Source: CAVQYV01 sp963718295 [NCBI: uncultured Methylomirabilota bacterium] (lineage in GTDB: Bacteria > Methylomirabilota > Methylomirabilia > CAVQYV01). Taken from it: DNA of 64,000 nt. Positions 36,187 through 44,242 of the stretch are shown here, piece after piece. Both the position numbers and the translations under genes were made by a program. The first letter of the stretch is position 1; the number at the start of each line of letters is the position of its first letter. The notes below the pieces were generated by a model, which searched no databases, had not been told where the DNA came from, and saw nothing but the letters and a program-made list of their open reading frames with translations. The stretch spans positions 62,001 to 126,000 of the forward strand of contig CAVQYV010000004.1 in NCBI GenBank assembly GCA_963718295.1, read 5' to 3'.

Positions 36187-36480
36187 GGTGTTTACACGAT
36201 TATCTTGAAACGCAGCGCTATTGCCGACTTGGATGCATTGCGGAAATACGATGCCACGCAAATTGCCAACGCAATGGAGAGACACCTGCAACACGATCCC
36301 ACGAAAGAGAGCAAAAGCAGCATCAGACGGCTGCGCGGCATCACGAACCCAGACTATCGACTCCGAGTGGGTGACTACCGCGTCTTCTACGCGGTTGACG
36401 AGGATGCGCGCCGGGTTGATGAGCTGAGGGTTATGCATAAGGACCAAACTCTACTCTACTACAAGGAGTTAAAGCGATGA
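36184..36480 (+). CDS. RelE/ParE-family toxin
   Basis: 98 residues with the RelE superfamily fold: YTIILKRSAIADLDAL, then IRRLRGITNPDYRLRVGDYRVFYAVDED (beta core with Arg residues) and a C-terminal Tyr/Lys-rich strand. Likely mRNA interferase or gyrase inhibitor. No ribosome site is seen; the ATG lies inside the operator. It overlaps the antitoxin by four bases (ATGA). Toxin-first order and orientation opposite to all other cassettes. Confidence 0.85.
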   Translation: MGVYTIILKRSAIADLDALRKYDATQIANAMERHLQHDPTKESKSSIRRLRGITNPDYRLRVGDYRVFYAVDEDARRVDELRVMHKDQTLLYYKELKR

Positions 36481-36722
36481 AAATTGCGCCTATGGGAGAA
36501 GTGCGGAACAACTTCGCGAAATATCTGGAGGCCGCCGAACAGGAACCAGTGTTCGTGACGAAGAATGGAAAGATCACCGCAGTCATCGAACACATCGAGG
36601 ATCGCGACGTCGAAGACTACCTCCTCCAAAAGAGCCCGCGCTTCCGTAAAATGCTCGACAAGGTCAAACGAGAGCGTGCCTCTATTTCTCTTGTCGAGTA
36701 CCGCAAGTCCCGCGCCATCTAA
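36477..36722 (+). CDS. Phd/YefM-type antitoxin
   Basis: 81 residues. N-terminal Phd fold MKIAPMGEVRNNFAKYLEAAEQEPVFVTKNGKITAVI typical of DNA-binding antitoxins, followed by a charged toxin-binding tail (LLQKSPRFRKMLDKVKRE). Pairs with the toxin directly upstream. The stop lies inside the next attC. Confidence 0.85.
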   Translation: MKIAPMGEVRNNFAKYLEAAEQEPVFVTKNGKITAVIEHIEDRDVEDYLLQKSPRFRKMLDKVKRERASISLVEYRKSRAI

Positions 36723-36791
36723 TCTCTTGTCCGTGCAGAACACAAAAATCAGCCGCAAGTGTAATGAGTCGGCCGGATTGCCATGTTATCC
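36716..36791 (-). repeat. attC site
   Basis: Ends ATCTAAT-like and GTTATCC, arms TCAGCCG / CGGCCGGA. Closes the VapBC-1 cassette. Confidence 0.55.
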
Positions 36792-36797
36792 GATTTT

Positions 36798-37157
36798 CTA
36801 TTTGTGACTTATGTGAAGTGCATTCGCAACGTGCTTCAGTTTCTTATCATGCGTCCAGATTGATATTCCCGTCAGCATGGCAGATGAAATGAGATGGATA
36901 TCCACGTAGCCAAGCCCCCTCCCCATCAATTGGTTTCTTTCCAGGAATTCCAAGACTTCTTCGTGTTCTGCTTTGACGCTCATGGGAAGGGATTGAAGAA
37001 GTGAAAGTATTTGATTCCGGTTATTTAGATTTCCGCATGCGAGCTCACCAACTACAAATGGATGGCATACCACCTCCCCGTTATTGAGTAGGTTTGTAAG
37101 CTCGGTGTTTCCTTGTCGAAAATGGGAGACCCAGACGGATGTATCTACAAGGAGCAT
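36798..37157 (-). CDS. vapC: PIN-domain toxin VapC
   Basis: 119 residues. PIN nuclease motifs: MLLVDTSVWVSHFR (first Asp), VVGELACGN (Glu), GYVDIHLISSA and WTHDKKLKHVA (later acidic residues). Ribonuclease toxin paired with the VapB gene two bases upstream. Ends near an attC, so it forms a cassette. Confidence 0.88.
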   Translation of the reverse strand: MLLVDTSVWVSHFRQGNTELTNLLNNGEVVCHPFVVGELACGNLNNRNQILSLLQSLPMSVKAEHEEVLEFLERNQLMGRGLGYVDIHLISSAMLTGISIWTHDKKLKHVANALHISHK

Positions 37158-37159
37158 TT

Positions 37160-37354
37160 TTAAACTGTAGCCCTCCTTCGCGGTATTGCTTTCAGCCCTT
37201 TCTCCGTGCCGCCCAATTTTGCGAGTCTTTTACTGCTTTCTCTGGCGATTAATGCCTCCAAACCGAGCTTGACCAGCATGGTTTTCTCCTTAATTCCCGT
37301 GAGCTTGGACGCTTTATCCACCAAGTGGTCTTCTATGTTTAAGGTCGTTCTCAT
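37160..37354 (-). CDS. vapB: VapB-type antitoxin
   Basis: 64 residues beginning MRTTLNIEDHLVDKASKLTG, a ribbon-helix-helix antitoxin of the VapB/DUF2191 type, followed by LVKLGLEALIARESSKRLA and a basic tail. Start chosen at the MRTTLNI Met behind GGGGGTG. Regulated through the palindrome at 37387. Confidence 0.82.
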   Translation of the reverse strand: MRTTLNIEDHLVDKASKLTGIKEKTMLVKLGLEALIARESSKRLAKLGGTEKGLKAIPRRRATV

Positions 37355-37386
37355 ATTTTCACCCCCTGAGAGATAATTCTTATGCC

Positions 37387-37413
37387 CATGTATGCATAAT
37401 CCATGCATACATG
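37387..37413 (-). promoter_or_regulatory. VapBC-1 operator/promoter
   Basis: Perfect 11-bp inverted repeat CATGTATGCAT / ATGCATACATG with a 5-base spacer. On the minus strand it overlaps a TTGACA -35 region, 33 bases upstream of vapB. Confidence 0.7.
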
Positions 37414-37426
37414 TCAAGCTTTTTGC

Positions 37427-37518
37427 GGATAACGTGGCCATCAGCGGCGGGCCATTCAAACATCGATTGCGCAGCACCGTCGCTTGCGGCCCGTCCGCTC
37501 TGGATTGAGTGGTTAGGG
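37427..37518 (-). repeat. attC site
   Basis: Ends GGATAAC and GTTAGGG with arms GCGGCGGGCC / GCGGCCCG. Closes the VapBC-2 cassette. Confidence 0.7.
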
Positions 37519-37538
37519 GATCACTGGCATAACAATTA

Positions 37539-37934
37539 TTATGTGTCGACTATTTTCAGTCCTAGAAACTTGACCATGGGATCGAAGTCTCTGTCATCAT
37601 GCAATAAGGGTAGCTGATAATGAATACAGAAGGTTCCAATCATAATATCTATGGTCTTTCGCAGGGTAACACCCTTCTTCCGGAGTGCTCTGTAGTTAAG
37701 GGCGCTCTTTAGAGCCAGGTCCCGCCCACCCATTGCCATGAAAGGCATTTCCAAGAGAAGGTCTCGTGCAATTTTGAAGTCTTTGTCTTTCTGGAATCCT
37801 TGAAGCACTTCAGTAAGAATGACGTCGCCAATGATGATCGGGGTATTCCCGAGTAAAGAATCGAGCCGGTCCGTATGCGGTGTCTTTTTACCGTTAAAGA
37901 AGTCGATCCAGACGGAAGAATCAGCCAGTATCAT
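37539..37934 (-). CDS. vapC: PIN-domain toxin VapC (second pair)
   Basis: 131 residues. MILADSSVWIDFF with the first Asp, ILTEVLQGF (Glu), TIDIMIGTFCI and LLHDDRDFD complete the acidic site. Overlaps its antitoxin by four bases. A different subtype from the pair at 36.8 kb. Confidence 0.88.
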   Translation of the reverse strand: MILADSSVWIDFFNGKKTPHTDRLDSLLGNTPIIIGDVILTEVLQGFQKDKDFKIARDLLLEMPFMAMGGRDLALKSALNYRALRKKGVTLRKTIDIMIGTFCIHYQLPLLHDDRDFDPMVKFLGLKIVDT

Positions 37935-38125
37935 TTGTCTAACCGCATCTTATGCAGGCTGCCACTCCATCTAAGTTTTCCTCTGAACCCCTTTATCTTT
38001 TCTTGAGCTTTCAGCTGCACCAATAGCTTCAGGCCTTCTTCTATTGCATCTTTCTTCGTTTTTATTCCGGATGCTCTCAGAGCGGACTCCATCAGGTCGT
38101 CGTCTATAACCACATTCGTTCTCAT
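37931..38125 (-). CDS. vapB: VapB-type antitoxin (second pair)
   Basis: 64 residues, MRTNVVIDDDLMESALRASG with KKDAIEEGLKLLVQLKAQE, a ribbon-helix-helix VapB of the DUF2191 type. GGGAGGTGAGAG precedes the start. Inverted repeat upstream is the likely operator. Confidence 0.86.
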   Translation of the reverse strand: MRTNVVIDDDLMESALRASGIKTKKDAIEEGLKLLVQLKAQEKIKGFRGKLRWSGSLHKMRLDK

Positions 38126-38138
38126 CTCTCACCTCCCT

Positions 38139-38168
38139 ATGTGTATCAACAAGCTATATTATACACAT
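38139..38168 (-). promoter_or_regulatory. VapBC-2 operator
   Basis: ATGTGTAT / ATACACAT inverted repeat with a 14-base AT-rich spacer containing a TATAAT-like sequence, just upstream of vapB. Confidence 0.6.
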
Positions 38169-38201
38169 TATCGAGACAGTTTGAAAGACTCGTTTTCTTA
38201 C

Positions 38202-38295
38202 ACATAACGTTCCGCATAAGCCGCGCCGGGCAAGGACATTGCCGCGTAGCGCCTGGACCACCTTCCCGGTGTTGGTCTTAATGCGGTTGTTGGGC
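38202..38295 (-). repeat. attC site
   Basis: Ends ACATAAC and GTTGGGC, 94 bp with a GC-rich middle. Closes the aquaporin cassette. Confidence 0.65.
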
Positions 38296-38305
38296 AGTTC
38301 CCCGG

Positions 38306-39007
38306 TTACTTCTTTTCATCACCGACAAAGCGATAGATCAGGGCGCCAATTATGCCGCCAATGATCGGGGCCACCCAGAAGAGCCAAAGCTGCGCGATGG
38401 CCCAATCGCCTACAAACACGGCAACGCCCGTACTGCGCGCGGGATTCACCGAGGTTTGCGTAACGGGGATGCTGATCAAGTGGATGAGAGTCAGACACAA
38501 GCCAATGGCAATCGGAGCGAACCCCTGTGGCGCCCGCTTGTCCGTGGCGCCAAGAATGACGAGGAGAAATATCATGGTCATGACGACTTCAGTTATCAGC
38601 GCCGCCGGCAAGCCAAACCCGCCCAGCGAATGGGCTCCGTAGCCGTTTGCGGCGAAACCTTTGGATATATCGAACCCAGGCGCACCGCTGGCAATGAGAT
38701 ACAGAACGCCACCCGCTACAATGCCCCCCAAGACCTGCGCCACAATATAGGGCGGCAGTTCTTTTGCTGGGAAGCGCCCCCCGGCCCAGAGACCAATCGA
38801 CACTGCCGGGTTAAGGTGACAGCCGGAGATGTGTCCGATGGCGTAGGCCATGGTGAGCACAGTCAAGCCGAACGCCAGTGCTACGCCAAGCAGGCCGATG
38901 GTGATGTTGGCATCTGGAACCGCACGAGCTAGAACGGCACTGCCGCACCCACCAAGAACCAGCCAGAAGGTTCCAAAAAACTCCGCGCCATACTTCTTCA
39001 TCTTCAT
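38306..39007 (-). CDS. aqpZ: Aquaporin Z-like MIP channel
   Basis: 233 residues, six membrane helices and the two NPA boxes [12 protein letters not shown] and [10 protein letters not shown]. The aromatic/Arg filter (Arg after second NPA, His in [12 protein letters not shown]) matches water-selective AqpZ rather than glycerol channels. Start at the [12 protein letters not shown]et behind GGAG. Complete cassette between two attC sites. Confidence 0.92.
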   Translation of the reverse strand: MKMKKYGAEFFGTFWLVLGGCGSAVLARAVPDANITIGLLGVALAFGLTVLTMAYAIGHISGCHLNPAVSIGLWAGGRFPAKELPPYIVAQVLGGIVAGGVLYLIASGAPGFDISKGFAANGYGAHSLGGFGLPAALITEVVMTMIFLLVILGATDKRAPQGFAPIAIGLCLTLIHLISIPVTQTSVNPARSTGVAVFVGDWAIAQLWLFWVAPIIGGIIGALIYRFVGDEKK

Positions 39008-39037
39008 ACTGTTCTCCTTTGCTTCGTTGATTGTGAT

Positions 39038-39092
39038 GCCCAACGCCGCAATCAGCCGCGAGGTACGAGTCGGCTGAATGGACTGGTTCGGA
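39038..39092 (-). repeat. attC site
   Basis: Ends GCCCAAC and GTTCGGA with arms AATCAGCCG / CGGCTGAAT. Closes the SPOR-like cassette; a REP-like element lies just to its right. Confidence 0.75.
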
Positions 39093-39123
39093 GGTTTTAT
39101 TGGGTTATTCCGGCGGTTATTCC

Positions 39124-39179
39124 GGGGACATAATACCAATTATTGTCATCTATTAGCCAGAAATAAGTATTATGTCCCC
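39124..39179. repeat. REP/MITE-like element, copy 1
   Basis: 56-bp element with inverted ends GGGGACATAATA / TATTATGTCCCC, identical to the copy at 41724. Its right flank TGTCCCCTGATTTC, repeated once, resembles the right flank of the transposase element at 61450. Confidence 0.8.
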
Positions 39180-39357
39180 TGATTTCTTGTCCCCTGATTT
39201 CTGCCGTCCCATTCTTGATCTGCGTATCCGGAAGAGGCGGGCCTGTCAAGAATGTGGGCCTGATCCCTCTACGTGCCCCGCCAGGCTTCATTCGAGCCGA
39301 GGAATTGGGCGCGTCTGATTGAGTCTGATTGATGCCCTTGTTCGCTGGACACCAAAG

Positions 39358-39921
39358 CTACAGGCCGTCGACCAGATCCTCGTAAACGGGTATGGGCGCA
39401 GACACGCCTACGACGGAGCGTTTCACGTATGCGTCGGGGAACGCGCGGCGCGCGAAGTCCACGTTCTCCTGCGACGGAGGCTTCCGGTATGCTTCGATAA
39501 CGACCCACCATCCGGGCCTCATGCCATCGAAGCTATCGCTGCGCTGCACGATGAAGTAGGACTGCATGTCGCCGAAGAGCGGGATGGCCTTGTCGAGCGC
39601 GGCCTGCGCCTCCTGCTCGGTTCGGACGCTCGCGCCGACAACGAAGTACAGGGTCTCGCCCTCGTGGTTGGTCCCGCCGATGCTCTCGGCGTACGCCGTC
39701 GACTTCGCGGACACGGGGAAGGGCACGGGGTCGGCGACAGGAGCACCGACGGCTGAAGTGGCCTGAGTGTCCACGATCGCGGTCGAAGCCGCGGAGCCAT
39801 TGGACGCCTTCGATGACTCAGGTCCCTTACTGTCTGACGCCGTCTTGACGGTGGCCGCATAGCCCCAAGACGCAATGGTCAGACATACCATTGCTACGAC
39901 GAAGAGGCTCCGGACTCCCAT
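39358..39921 (-). CDS. Exported protein with SPOR-like domain
   Basis: 187 residues from ATG 39921 behind AGGAG. Signal peptide (LFVVAMVCLTIASWGYA), a low-complexity Ala/Ser/Pro linker, then ~95 residues in a repeated pattern: YFVVGASVRTEQEAQAALDK, SYFIVQRSDSFDGMRPGWWV and SQENVDFARRAFPDAYVKRS, like SPOR peptidoglycan-binding domains. Periplasmic. A cassette gene; neighbours encode another exported protein. Confidence 0.65.
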   Translation of the reverse strand: MGVRSLFVVAMVCLTIASWGYAATVKTASDSKGPESSKASNGSAASTAIVDTQATSAVGAPVADPVPFPVSAKSTAYAESIGGTNHEGETLYFVVGASVRTEQEAQAALDKAIPLFGDMQSYFIVQRSDSFDGMRPGWWVVIEAYRKPPSQENVDFARRAFPDAYVKRSVVGVSAPIPVYEDLVDGL

Positions 39922-39940
39922 TCGACTCCTCTCTCGAACT

Positions 39941-40051
39941 TTCCAACGAACGTGATAGCCTATCATCGACGGCAGCTTAGCGCGCTTTGCCGTCGCCCGT
40001 CCCCCATGATAGCTTGGCGGAGCGCCGTCCGCCCGGATGGGCTTGTTGTGC
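39941..40051 (-). repeat. attC site (long)
   Basis: Ends TTCCAAC and GTTGTGC, ~111 bp with inner GGACGG/CCGTCC-type pairing. Closes the PASTA cassette. Less certain than the others. Confidence 0.5.
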
Positions 40052-40066
40052 ATGCAGATTTTGCGG

Positions 40067-40681
40067 CTACTGGGACTCCCACCAGAAGCGATACGTCACG
40101 GTGCTGCCCTTCTTCACGACCGTCCCCGGCCGCGGGTCTTGCCGGTACGCACGCATGAAACCGGCTTGGTCTGTATCGATTGGCCCGTGGACCGGTGCCT
40201 CTTCCGCCCTGAGGCTGGCTGCGTTCAACCGGGCCTCAGCCTCGGAGGTGAGGAGTCCTTCCACATCTGGCACGCTGACCATACCGCTGGGGACCGCCAC
40301 GCCCAGCTTGACGGTTGCGCCAATCGGCCACTCTCTCCCCCCGGTGGGAAATTGGCTTGCCACGGTCCTGAAGTTCGGGGAGCCGATCGACCCCACCCAG
40401 CCCTCCTCGTCGTAGAGGGCGACGTTGAATCCTATCCGACGGAGTTCGGCTGCCGCCTCTTCGACGATGCGGCCTGACATATCCGGAACGACAGAGACAC
40501 CCGAAGTCGGCTCCACTGCAAGAGCCGCAGGCGCTGACGCAGCAGGCGCCGACGCAGCAGGCGCCGCTTCCGGAGCGGTCTGGATGGCGGCGATTCGGTC
40601 GGCTGCACAGCCGCCCAGTGCCATGGCGACGGCGGCCACGGCCATCAGTGAGCAAGCCCGTGCGAATGGACTGACCTTCAT
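40067..40681 (-). CDS. Lipoprotein with PASTA domains
   Basis: 204 residues. Lipoprotein signal MAVAAVAMALGGC (lipobox LGGC), an Ala/Pro-rich linker with ASAPAASAPAA repeats, then two PASTA-like units: VVPDMSGRIVEEAAAELRRI and VSVPDVEGLLTSEAEARLNA. PASTA domains bind muropeptides. Start chosen at the signal-peptide Met behind GGGGGAA. Confidence 0.78.
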   Translation of the reverse strand: MKVSPFARACSLMAVAAVAMALGGCAADRIAAIQTAPEAAPAASAPAASAPAALAVEPTSGVSVVPDMSGRIVEEAAAELRRIGFNVALYDEEGWVGSIGSPNFRTVASQFPTGGREWPIGATVKLGVAVPSGMVSVPDVEGLLTSEAEARLNAASLRAEEAPVHGPIDTDQAGFMRAYRQDPRPGTVVKKGSTVTYRFWWESQ

Positions 40682-40719
40682 GATGTTCCCCCGACGGCGA
40701 GAGAGTGTCTTGCTGCCAC

Positions 40720-40783
40720 GCCTAATGCCGAATTGAGGCCACCGCAGAGTTGTAATGCCATCGCCTTGACTGAATTGTTCGGC
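40720..40783 (-). repeat. attC site
   Basis: Ends GCCTAAT and GTTCGGC. Closes the histidine-kinase cassette. Confidence 0.6.
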
Positions 40784-40837
40784 TCGACCACTGGAAAGGA
40801 TGCTGGCTGGCTCCCCATGCACGCCGGTGATACTCCT

Positions 40838-41614
40838 CTACTGCTGTCCCCGATACGCTGGCAGTCGAATCGAGAAGCATGCCCCAGCCCCTAACGTACT
40901 TTCACACCAGAGATCCCCGTTTACCTTGCCGACCAACTCCTTAGCCACCGCCAACCCATAGCCACTCGAAGATTCTCCCCCGGTGGGTACTGAGCTGAGC
41001 TTGACACCCCGCTGAAACAGTTTCGCTTGATCCTCTTGGCTCAATCCCGGTCCTTCATCACATACGCTGCATATCACACTCGTCATATCCCCCCGCAACC
41101 GCACCCAAATCTTCTTTCCGGGAAATGAATATTTTACGGCGTTTGAGAGGAGATTGTCCAGTGCAGCAGCAACAGCCACTGGATCGGTCCATACTGAAGG
41201 GATGTCGCCGGCGGATTCACGTACAATGAAGATGTTCTTTCGGTCTGCGATCCGCTGGTAATAGTTACATGCCCGTTGAACCAGCGGAGCCACGTCCCAC
41301 TCCAGGAACCGGAGCTTGGCATCCTTGGGTGCCGAAGTAGTCATTAACTGGCTGACTGTGTGCCGCATTAACTCAGTCACATGTCCCAATCCTTCAAGCC
41401 AATTCCGGATTTCTGGTTCCGCGTGGTCTGCCAACGACCCAAGGAGTAATTCGACGGTACCCTGTGTTACCACCAGGTAGTTATTCAAGGCATGCGCCGA
41501 AAAGGCGACCACTCCCGGATCAAATGCTGGCATCTTCTCAAGCTCACGAAGTGCGTCCTCAAGTTGAGCCTGTGCCCTCAGGACTGCTGCGGCAACTTTC
41601 TCCTTCTCGTCCAT
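40838..41614 (-). CDS. Soluble histidine kinase-like protein
   Basis: 258 residues, no membrane segment. A HisKA-like helix pair with VVAFSAHALNNYLVVTQG, where His-x-Leu-Asn-Asn replaces the usual HE(L/I)N, and a full HATPase domain: N box DNLLSNAVKYS, G1 CDEGPGLSQED, G2 SSGYGLAVAKELV. No regulator is in the cassette, so it may feed a chromosomal pathway. ATG 41614 follows GGGAGG. Confidence 0.82.
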   Translation of the reverse strand: MDEKEKVAAAVLRAQAQLEDALRELEKMPAFDPGVVAFSAHALNNYLVVTQGTVELLLGSLADHAEPEIRNWLEGLGHVTELMRHTVSQLMTTSAPKDAKLRFLEWDVAPLVQRACNYYQRIADRKNIFIVRESAGDIPSVWTDPVAVAAALDNLLSNAVKYSFPGKKIWVRLRGDMTSVICSVCDEGPGLSQEDQAKLFQRGVKLSSVPTGGESSSGYGLAVAKELVGKVNGDLWCESTLGAGACFSIRLPAYRGQQ

Positions 41615-41668
41615 TCCTCCCTCGATCCATAAAAGGACTGATGGCCCATTATTCCTTCGGCTAGAGAA

Positions 41669-41722
41669 GCCGAATGCCGAATTGATCGGCAACCGCAGAC
41701 GGCGCGGTGGGGGGCGTTATTC
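41669..41722 (-). repeat. attC site
   Basis: Ends GCCGAAT and GTTATTC. The REP-like element copy 2 begins two bases to its right. Confidence 0.55.
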
Positions 41723-41723
41723 C

Positions 41724-41779
41724 GGGGACATAATACCAATTATTGTCATCTATTAGCCAGAAATAAGTATTATGTCCCC
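41724..41779. repeat. REP/MITE-like element, copy 2
   Basis: 56 bp identical to copy 1 at 39124, with the same ten bases upstream (GTTATTCC). It cuts a short cassette reading frame. Confidence 0.8.
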
Positions 41780-41835
41780 GGATTTCCGCCAAACACTTGC
41801 CTGAAGAATTCCATGCTCGACTTCTGATCGCTCAT
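41770..41835 (-). pseudogene. Cassette gene truncated by a REP-like element
   Basis: ATG 41835 behind AAGGGAG begins MSDQKSSMEFFRQVFGGN and then runs into the REP-like element and a stop after 21 residues. The good ribosome site and abrupt junction suggest a once longer cassette gene. Product unknown. Confidence 0.5.
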
Positions 41836-41866
41836 GACCACTCCCTTCTTGTATGGGTTAACGTAG

Positions 41867-41918
41867 AGTTAACCGGCGCGACGGGGCATGGCGTGTCCGG
41901 TTGAACGCCATGTTAGGC
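41867..41918 (-). repeat. attC site
   Basis: Ends AGTTAAC and GTTAGGC with arms CCGGCGCG / CGTGTCCGG-type and TTGAACGCCAT. Closes the GH43 cassette. Very typical attC. Confidence 0.82.
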
Positions 41919-42177
41919 CTCAGTGTGGTTTGCTCGCCGGCTGCAACTTTATGGTGAATTGGATGGCGCTGTTCCAGGCAGCTCTGCCCCCAGCCCCCCG
42001 ATTGCAAGCGCACACTGCTCGCCGAACGCGTCAGCTACGCGCGACCGGTCGCGTCGAGGACCCATACACCATTACGGAGAGGCGGATTTTATGCCTTCAC
42101 ATATTTTCCCTGGCATCATAGACACAGGATCATGCTGCCGGGCCCGGATGGACCGGGAATAACATGGTTCTTCGATC

Positions 42178-44025
42178 CTAATTCTCGCTGTATTCGAAGT
42201 AATCGAAATCCGCGGGCAGCCGGTGGCCCGACAGGTCCTGGCAGCACATGCCGACAAAGGCGCCCGTAAAGGCGAGGGAATAGTTTCCCATCACCCTCAT
42301 GATGATCTTGTCAATCCGTGACGTCACCATGTCGTGATGTTCATCGGAGAGGATGCTTGCGTCGTAGTGCTTGCCGATTTCTTTCCAGTTTTCCCCGTCC
42401 GTGGAGTAGTTGAAGACCAGCCGGCTGTCCGTGACGCTCGCGCGCAGGTGGACCCGCCGCGCGTCATTGACGGGAACGGGCTTCCCCAGCAGGGGCTTGG
42501 CAAAGTACCTGCTCGCTCCGATGATGTCCAGGACCTTCCCGAGCTTCTCGTCGCGGGTGATGCGCAGGTAATAGTAATTGCCCGTGTCGTACCAGGCTAT
42601 GAGGCCCGCGCACTGGAGGAAGCTCTTCGGCTCGAACTCGACGCACGTTTCCGCCCTGTAGGTGAAAGACTGCTGGCGGCGGGCCACCAAGGCCTGCGTG
42701 AACAGGGAGCTGAGGCCTTCGCGCCCCCTGATTCGAAGGAAGCCGGGGCGTTCACCGAGAGAAAGGGTATCTTCGCCCAGGGGGACCCTCAGGGTCTGGT
42801 ACTCCAACCCCAGTTCGGGTGAGTTGAAATCGTCGCGGGCGGGCCTGGAGGGCCAAGACTGGACCGGCAGGTCCGGGGCCGTGACGGTGAGCTCCGGATA
42901 CCGGCTGCCGCTCTCGAGCCTCAGCCACCCGTCGGCGCCCCAGGTCACTTTCTGCAGCGCCGACTCCCGTCCCAGGGGACACCGGTAGTGCAGGGTGCCC
43001 CTGACGGGCCTGGCGCAGAGATGGGCCAGGTACCATTCGCCGTTTTTCGTCTCTACCAGGCTGCCGTGCCCCGCCTTCTGGATCGCCAGTCCGCGCCTTC
43101 CCCGGGAAGTCAGCAGGGGGTTGTCCGGGTACACCTCGTAGGGCCCGTCGATGGCCCGGGAGCGCGCCATGGTCACCGCGTGATTCCTCCCCGTGCCTCC
43201 TTCGGCCGTCATCAGGTGGTAATACCCGCCATGTTTGTAAATATGCGGACCCTCGGTCACTCCGAGTTTTGTTCCTGTGAAAATCAACTTCGGTTCGCCG
43301 ATGAGCTTTTTCCGGTCGTGGGAATATTCCTGCATCATGATGCCCTTGAAGGGGTTCACGCCGTCGGCGCCTGACTTAATCAGCATCTTGAGGCCAAGCC
43401 ACAGGGATAGCCGGCCGGACTGCATGAGGTACATCGCCCGATAGTCGAATGCCGTCCACAGGAGCCATTTCCGGCCGTCGTCGTCATGGAACAGGGAAGG
43501 GTCGTAGCCGTTGTTTACCAGGTGCACCGGCTCCGACCAGGGGCCCATGATGTCCGGGGCCGTCACGAGAAAATTGTAGAGATCATTCATGGGGCCGCCG
43601 TGCATGCCGCTCTGGCAGAGGGCATTGGTGTACACGAGGTAGTAGGTCCCGTCATGATGGCTCAGGCAGGGGGCCCAGACGCCGCCCGAATTCTTTACGC
43701 CCCTCATGTCGAGCTGGGAAACCCTCGTCAGGGGGCGCGTGAGCAGGCGCCAGTTGACGAGATCGCGGGAGTGGTGAATCTGCACGCCGGGGAACCATTC
43801 GAAGGTCGATGTCGCGATGTAGTAATCATCATTAACCCTCAGGATGGACGGGTCCGGGTTGAATCCCCGCAACACGGGATTTTCAATTTTCATCCAGGCA
43901 TCCTTTGATTGGTTAAAAGGCACTTTACTATTCGGTAGAGGTTCGAAATACCCCTTATGACTTGCACACCCTATAAACATAAAAAATATGCTGGTTATTG
44001 CAATTGACTTACGCATAGTGCTCAT
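42178..44025 (-). CDS. GH43-family glycosidase lipoprotein (beta-xylosidase-like)
   Basis: 615 residues. A lipoprotein signal (IAITSIFFMFIGC) precedes a GH43 five-bladed propeller: catalytic base Asp in FNPDPSILRV, modulator Asp in GYDPSLFHDDDG and acid Glu in GVTEGPHIYKHGG. A C-terminal beta-sandwich (GH43_C2-like, SFTYRAETCVEFEPK...GLIAWYDTGNYYYL) follows, as in xylosidases. Probably releases xylose or arabinose from plant glycans at the cell surface. At 1.85 kb it is large for a cassette gene, but attC sites flank it on both sides. Two Met starts (44025 or 44016) are possible. Confidence 0.85.
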   Translation of the reverse strand: MSTMRKSIAITSIFFMFIGCASHKGYFEPLPNSKVPFNQSKDAWMKIENPVLRGFNPDPSILRVNDDYYIATSTFEWFPGVQIHHSRDLVNWRLLTRPLTRVSQLDMRGVKNSGGVWAPCLSHHDGTYYLVYTNALCQSGMHGGPMNDLYNFLVTAPDIMGPWSEPVHLVNNGYDPSLFHDDDGRKWLLWTAFDYRAMYLMQSGRLSLWLGLKMLIKSGADGVNPFKGIMMQEYSHDRKKLIGEPKLIFTGTKLGVTEGPHIYKHGGYYHLMTAEGGTGRNHAVTMARSRAIDGPYEVYPDNPLLTSRGRRGLAIQKAGHGSLVETKNGEWYLAHLCARPVRGTLHYRCPLGRESALQKVTWGADGWLRLESGSRYPELTVTAPDLPVQSWPSRPARDDFNSPELGLEYQTLRVPLGEDTLSLGERPGFLRIRGREGLSSLFTQALVARRQQSFTYRAETCVEFEPKSFLQCAGLIAWYDTGNYYYLRITRDEKLGKVLDIIGASRYFAKPLLGKPVPVNDARRVHLRASVTDSRLVFNYSTDGENWKEIGKHYDASILSDEHHDMVTSRIDKIIMRVMGNYSLAFTGAFVGMCCQDLSGHRLPADFDYFEYSEN

Positions 44026-44045
44026 CTCCCTGGATATGATTATAC

Positions 44046-44105
44046 GGCGAACGCCTGAATTAAGCCGCGCCGCGAAGCGGCGTCGGCTTGAATGAATTGT
44101 TAGGC
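44046..44105 (-). repeat. attC site (canonical)
   Basis: On the minus strand GCCTAAC ... GTTCGCC with AAGCCGACGCCGC and GCGGCGCGGCTT arms, almost the textbook attC. It fixes cassette orientation as leftward. Closes the methyltransferase cassette. Confidence 0.92.
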
Positions 44106-44242
44106 CTGCCTGAGACAGGCCTTTCTGTTGATTGCACGGATAACTAGACCATAAGAAATGAATTCAGGCGCAATCACATCTCGGCGAGCCACCAGCTGTT
44201 GCGCGGCACAGCCGTTGACGATCCGCCGGATGCGCCAACGCA

